Shown: one piece after another, positions 61,084-64,000 of the stretch
Layout: each line of letters opens with the position of its first letter
Numbering within the stretch: the stretch's first letter is position 1
NCBI GenBank assembly: GCA_963734365.1
Contig: CAVTGV010000002.1
Location: 248,001 to 312,000, forward strand
DNA: 64,000 nt
Source of the DNA: JACVRW01 sp963734365
GTDB taxonomy: Bacteria > Actinomycetota > Thermoleophilia > Solirubrobacterales > Thermoleophilaceae
Reading direction: 5' to 3'
Made by a program: the position numbers and the translations under genes
Notes under the pieces: generated by a model
Database searches by the model: none
Told to the model about the DNA's origin: nothing
Seen by the model: only the letters and a program-made list of their open reading frames with translations

Positions 61084-62568
61084 TCAGGCGCGCGCTCGCC
61101 AGCGCCGCAGGCGTTTCTGCTCGAAGCTGAGCGGATCCGGATAGCGCGCGTCGATGGGCCACCGGCCCGGTGTGCGCGAGGCCTTGGCCAGGATCTCCAC
61201 CAGCCACCGCCAGAGGATGCCCCGCGCGAGCTCCGACTCGCTTCCCAGCGTCTCGTTTCGGCCCGTCAGCGTCCGCAGCGACCTCGCCACGAGCCATACG
61301 AAGGCGGGGGGCGAGTGGGCACTGTCTGTGAAGCGTGTTAAAGCGCGGCGCTTGGAGCCGGTGAGCCGGCCATCGCACCGCACGAGGAGCGCCCGGGCCT
61401 GCATGTCGCGCGGCAGGTAGCCGAGGAAGTAGGCGCCGCGTCCGCCGCGGAAGCGATCGAGCAGCGCGTTCAGGAGCGACCGTTTGGGAGCCGGGGGGGA
61501 GGCGGCGGCGGGATCCGCTCCGCCGGCCACGTCCCCGAAGATCGCTCCTCCGTGCTGCACGTAGTCGTAAAGCGGCCGGTCCACGTAGGCGATGTCGCCG
61601 GCCGCGAGAGCCACGAGGCCGAGCCAGTGGTCGTGGAACTGCATGCCCGGCGTTTCGGGGAAGGGCAGCGCGAGCTCGGCCACCTCGCGGCGAAAGAGGG
61701 TGGCCGCTCCGGTGATCGAGTTGGCCACGAGGAGAGAGGCCACGTCGGTGTGGTTGTTGCGCCTGCCCTTCCACATGGAGTCGCGCAGCACGCGGCCACC
61801 GGCGTCGACCAGGCGCTGGTCGGAGTAGACGAGCTGAGCGTCACCGAGTGAGCGGCGCAGGACCGACAGCTTGTCGGGGTACCAGCGGTCGTCCTGATCG
61901 CAGAGTGCGAACAGCTCCGCCTCGGCCGGCGCCAGCGAGAGCGCCCGTTCGAAGTTCCGATAGAACCTCGTCCGCTCGGCGGCCCGGGAGACGGTGAAGC
62001 GCGGATCGCCGGCCAGCACCTCGCGCATCTCCTCGAAGCGCTCCTCGCTCGAGCAGTCGTCGCTGATCACGCAAGTCCAGCGATCGTCGGTCTGCGCCCG
62101 CAGCGACTCGATCTGGGTCCTGAACAGCGCGATGTCCGGCTCGTAAGTGGCCATGCAGACCGCTATCAGCCCGGGCTGGTCGAGCTCGGGACGCGGCGGA
62201 GGCGAGGCGGGTTCCACCACCTGCAGGCGGCCGAGGGACACCACCTCCTCGGTGCCGCCCTTCAGCCGGGCCGCTACGGCCAGCTCGATCGCTCCGGGAC
62301 GGTCGCGGGGCTCGATCGGCACCGTGGCCCAGAAGCCGCTCCGGTAGGCGCGGGCGTCCTGGAGCATGTTGTAGATGTCGGGGCGCGGCATCCCAAAGGC
62401 CGCGGGGCGGTAACGGGACTCGCCGTCGACCACGATCTCGAGCTGCTCGACCACCTCGCGCGGGTGAAAGCAGGTTCCGATGCAGAACACGGCGGTGGCG
62501 CTGCCCACCGGAAGCGGGGCCGGCAGCGGGTTCTCGAGGTTGACCCTGAGGTCCGGCGTCCGGCTCAC
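61084..62568 (-). CDS. Glycosyltransferase family 2 with N-terminal accessory domain
   Basis: A 494-residue protein. Residues ~15-125 are the accessory domain shared with the gene at 54831 (VGSATAVFCIGTCFHP, VVDGE, YRSGFWATVPI). The GT2 domain spans about 130-350: AVCMATYEPDIALFRTQIESLRAQTDDRWTCVISDDCSS, ALCDQDDRWYPDKL, FHDHWLGLVALAAGDIAYVDRPLYDYVQHG. A helical C-terminal part follows to WPIDARYPDPLSFEQKRLRRW. The GTG at 62568 is 8 nt behind a TAGATT hexamer. It sits 54 nt upstream of wzt. Confidence 0.92.
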   Translation of the reverse strand: MSRTPDLRVNLENPLPAPLPVGSATAVFCIGTCFHPREVVEQLEIVVDGESRYRPAAFGMPRPDIYNMLQDARAYRSGFWATVPIEPRDRPGAIELAVAARLKGGTEEVVSLGRLQVVEPASPPPRPELDQPGLIAVCMATYEPDIALFRTQIESLRAQTDDRWTCVISDDCSSEERFEEMREVLAGDPRFTVSRAAERTRFYRNFERALSLAPAEAELFALCDQDDRWYPDKLSVLRRSLGDAQLVYSDQRLVDAGGRVLRDSMWKGRRNNHTDVASLLVANSITGAATLFRREVAELALPFPETPGMQFHDHWLGLVALAAGDIAYVDRPLYDYVQHGGAIFGDVAGGADPAAASPPAPKRSLLNALLDRFRGGRGAYFLGYLPRDMQARALLVRCDGRLTGSKRRALTRFTDSAHSPPAFVWLVARSLRTLTGRNETLGSESELARGILWRWLVEILAKASRTPGRWPIDARYPDPLSFEQKRLRRWRARA

Positions 62569-62576
62569 GGCGCGTG

Positions 62577-62582
62577 AATCTA
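62577..62582 (-). promoter_or_regulatory. -10 element of the minus-strand GT2 gene, leaderless-type
   Basis: TAGATT on the minus strand ends 8 nt before the GTG at 62568. Confidence 0.55.
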
Positions 62583-62618
62583 ATGGATCGCGTCGCGCCG
62601 CCCGGCGGCCTGCGGCTA

Positions 62619-62624
62619 TACGGT
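62619..62624 (+). promoter_or_regulatory. -10 element of the GT39-like gene, leaderless-type
   Basis: TACGGT (within TATACGGT) ends 9 nt before the ATG at 62634. Confidence 0.5.
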
Positions 62625-62633
62625 GTTGGCCGT

Positions 62634-64000
62634 ATGCACGTTTCCGAGGGTCGTGCAGTGCGGGCCGTCGGATCGGCTCGAGCCACGCCGGCCGCCGGCG
62701 TCACAGCCACCGTGCTGATTCTGGTCGCGCTCACTGCGCTGGGGGCCGCCCTGCGGCTGTCGGTGGCCGGCCAGAGCCTGTTCGCGGACGAGTTGTCCAC
62801 CTACTGGATCCTCGACACCAACGGCCTGGGGGGCGTGGTGTCGACGGTTCACACCGACGCCGAGATCACGCCTCCGCTCTTCTTCGTCCTGTCGTGGCTC
62901 ACCACGCGCATCGATCTGACCCCGGAGCTTCTGCGCGCTCCCGCGCTGCTGGCCGGCTCGGCCACCATCCCACTCGTCTATCTCGTGGGAGCGCGAACGG
63001 TCGGCAGGGGGGCGGCGCTCGTGGCGGCGGCGCTCACCACCCTGGCGCCGTTCATGATCTTCTACTCCGCCGAGGGCAGGGGCTACGGGCTGGCCATGGG
63101 GCTCGTGACCCTCTCGACCCTCGCGCTGCTGCTGGCCGCCGACAGCGGGCGCGCCCGCTGGTGGATCGTCTACGCAGCCGCCTCGTGCCTGGCCATGTAC
63201 ACCCACTACACGGTCGCCTTCCTGCTGGTGGCTCAGCTCCTGTGGCTGCTCTGGGCCCACCCGGAGGCGCGCCGCGCGGCGCTCCTCGCCAACGCCGGCG
63301 CGGCCGTTGGCTACCTGCCCTGGCTCACGGGGCTCAAGGCCGACTTCGACTCGCCCACCACCGACATCCTCTCGGCGCTCGCCCCGATCACCGCCGACAG
63401 CGTGTCGAGCGGGCTCGCGCACTGGTCGGTGGGCTACCCGTACCAGTACGAGAGCACCGGCCTGCTCGACCTGCCCGGGCCGGCGGCACTCGTGCTCCTC
63501 GGGCTGGGCCTGGTGCTGGCCGGTGCGGGCCTGGCCCGGCGGGCGGCCGCCGGCGCGCTCCCGCGCCGGATCTCCGACGTCGATCCCCGTCTGGTGCTCG
63601 TGGCGGTACTCGCACTGGCCACGCCGGTGGGCACCCTCCTGGCGAGTGCGATCGGCACGAACGTCTTCGGGGTGCGCAACCTGGCCGCGTCCTGGCCCGG
63701 CTTCGTGCTGGCGCTCGCGGCGTTTCTCACGGCCGGCGGGGCGCGGCTTCGCATCGCTGCCGTGGCCCTCACGGTCGTGTCGTTCGCGATAGGGGCGGTC
63801 AAGATGCTCGACGAGAGCTTCCGGCGGCCGGACTACGAGGGTGCCGCGGCACTGTTGGATCGCGACGCCGCTCCACGCGACGCGGTCATCGACGCCGCGC
63901 TGGCCACTCCGGGCCCGCTCAGCGGGCTCGACGTGAACCTCGGCGAGCCCCACCGCGTCTTCCGCGTGGGCGCGCCCCAGGAGCGCGAGCATCCGTTCAC
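62634..64000 (+). CDS. GT39/ArnT-like membrane glycosyltransferase, truncated by the window end
   Basis: At least 455 residues, open to the last base. The N-terminus (MHVSEGRAVRAVGSARA) is followed by about ten membrane segments. The first outer loop carries SLFADELSTYW, the Asp-Glu motif of GT-C enzymes that use polyprenyl-phosphate sugars (ArnT/PMT type), then ITPPLFFVLSW and YSAEGRGYGLAMG. It would transfer a sugar from a lipid carrier on the outer face of the membrane. A long minus-strand frame over the same DNA is a shadow. Confidence 0.85.
   Translation, partial: MHVSEGRAVRAVGSARATPAAGVTATVLILVALTALGAALRLSVAGQSLFADELSTYWILDTNGLGGVVSTVHTDAEITPPLFFVLSWLTTRIDLTPELLRAPALLAGSATIPLVYLVGARTVGRGAALVAAALTTLAPFMIFYSAEGRGYGLAMGLVTLSTLALLLAADSGRARWWIVYAAASCLAMYTHYTVAFLLVAQLLWLLWAHPEARRAALLANAGAAVGYLPWLTGLKADFDSPTTDILSALAPITADSVSSGLAHWSVGYPYQYESTGLLDLPGPAALVLLGLGLVLAGAGLARRAAAGALPRRISDVDPRLVLVAVLALATPVGTLLASAIGTNVFGVRNLAASWPGFVLALAAFLTAGGARLRIAAVALTVVSFAIGAVKMLDESFRRPDYEGAAALLDRDAAPRDAVIDAALATPGPLSGLDVNLGEPHRVFRVGAPQEREHPF

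Noticed and set aside
62616..63992. A 458-codon minus-strand frame at the right edge
   Set aside because: Gly/Arg/Gln/His-rich shadow of the GT39-like membrane protein, which has a start, promoter element and motifs on the plus strand.

Overview
The window is about 64 kb of very G+C-rich, gene-dense bacterial DNA. Gene content and style suggest an actinobacterium, probably of the Thermoleophilia/Solirubrobacterales type; this is inference. The clues are an Rv2578c-type radical SAM protein under a Gram-positive SOS box, a DUF3253 protein, an LPXTG-type surface protein, AidB-type acyl-CoA dehydrogenase, many GTG/TTG starts, and many genes whose TAnnnT -10 element sits only 6-10 nt before the start codon (leaderless style). 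I see no tRNA, rRNA, CRISPR array, insertion sequence or phage gene, and no gene-free stretch above 300 bases.

Left part (1-14.4 kb), housekeeping: a SIS isomerase, hypF and a 100-aa unknown (edge of a [NiFe]-hydrogenase maturation cluster); prfA, prmC (apparent 1-nt frameshift) and tsaC; glyA; a hemolysin-III protein; DUF3253; a WecA-like lipid-carrier transferase; a radical SAM gene with an SOS box against its start codon; YjbQ; a degenerate GGDEF protein; and an operon of secreted hydrolase, PPK2 polyphosphate kinase and CYTH protein.

Middle (14.4-28 kb): a complete F1Fo ATP synthase operon (atpI-like, B, E, F, H, A, G, D, C) with acidic tails on alpha and beta and a structured atpB-atpE spacer. 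It diverges from the polyphosphate operon across a short control region carrying an 11-nt-period direct repeat. Then come an APC permease, two tandem VOC proteins and a minus-strand AidB / enoyl-CoA hydratase / lipoprotein operon.

Right part (28-64 kb): one large surface-polysaccharide locus. It holds two glycosyl-hydrolase-like proteins, two Wzx flippases, three Wzy/O-antigen-ligase-type membrane proteins, a Wzc-like chain-length/kinase protein, two polyprenyl glycosylphosphotransferases, about ten glycosyltransferase domains including two fusions of opposite order, two acyltransferases, a Wzm/Wzt ABC exporter, lipoproteins, an LPVTG-anchored protein and, running off the right edge, a GT39-like membrane protein. 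Two Wzx/Wzy-type sets and an ABC-dependent system seem to coexist, so the cell probably makes more than one surface glycan.
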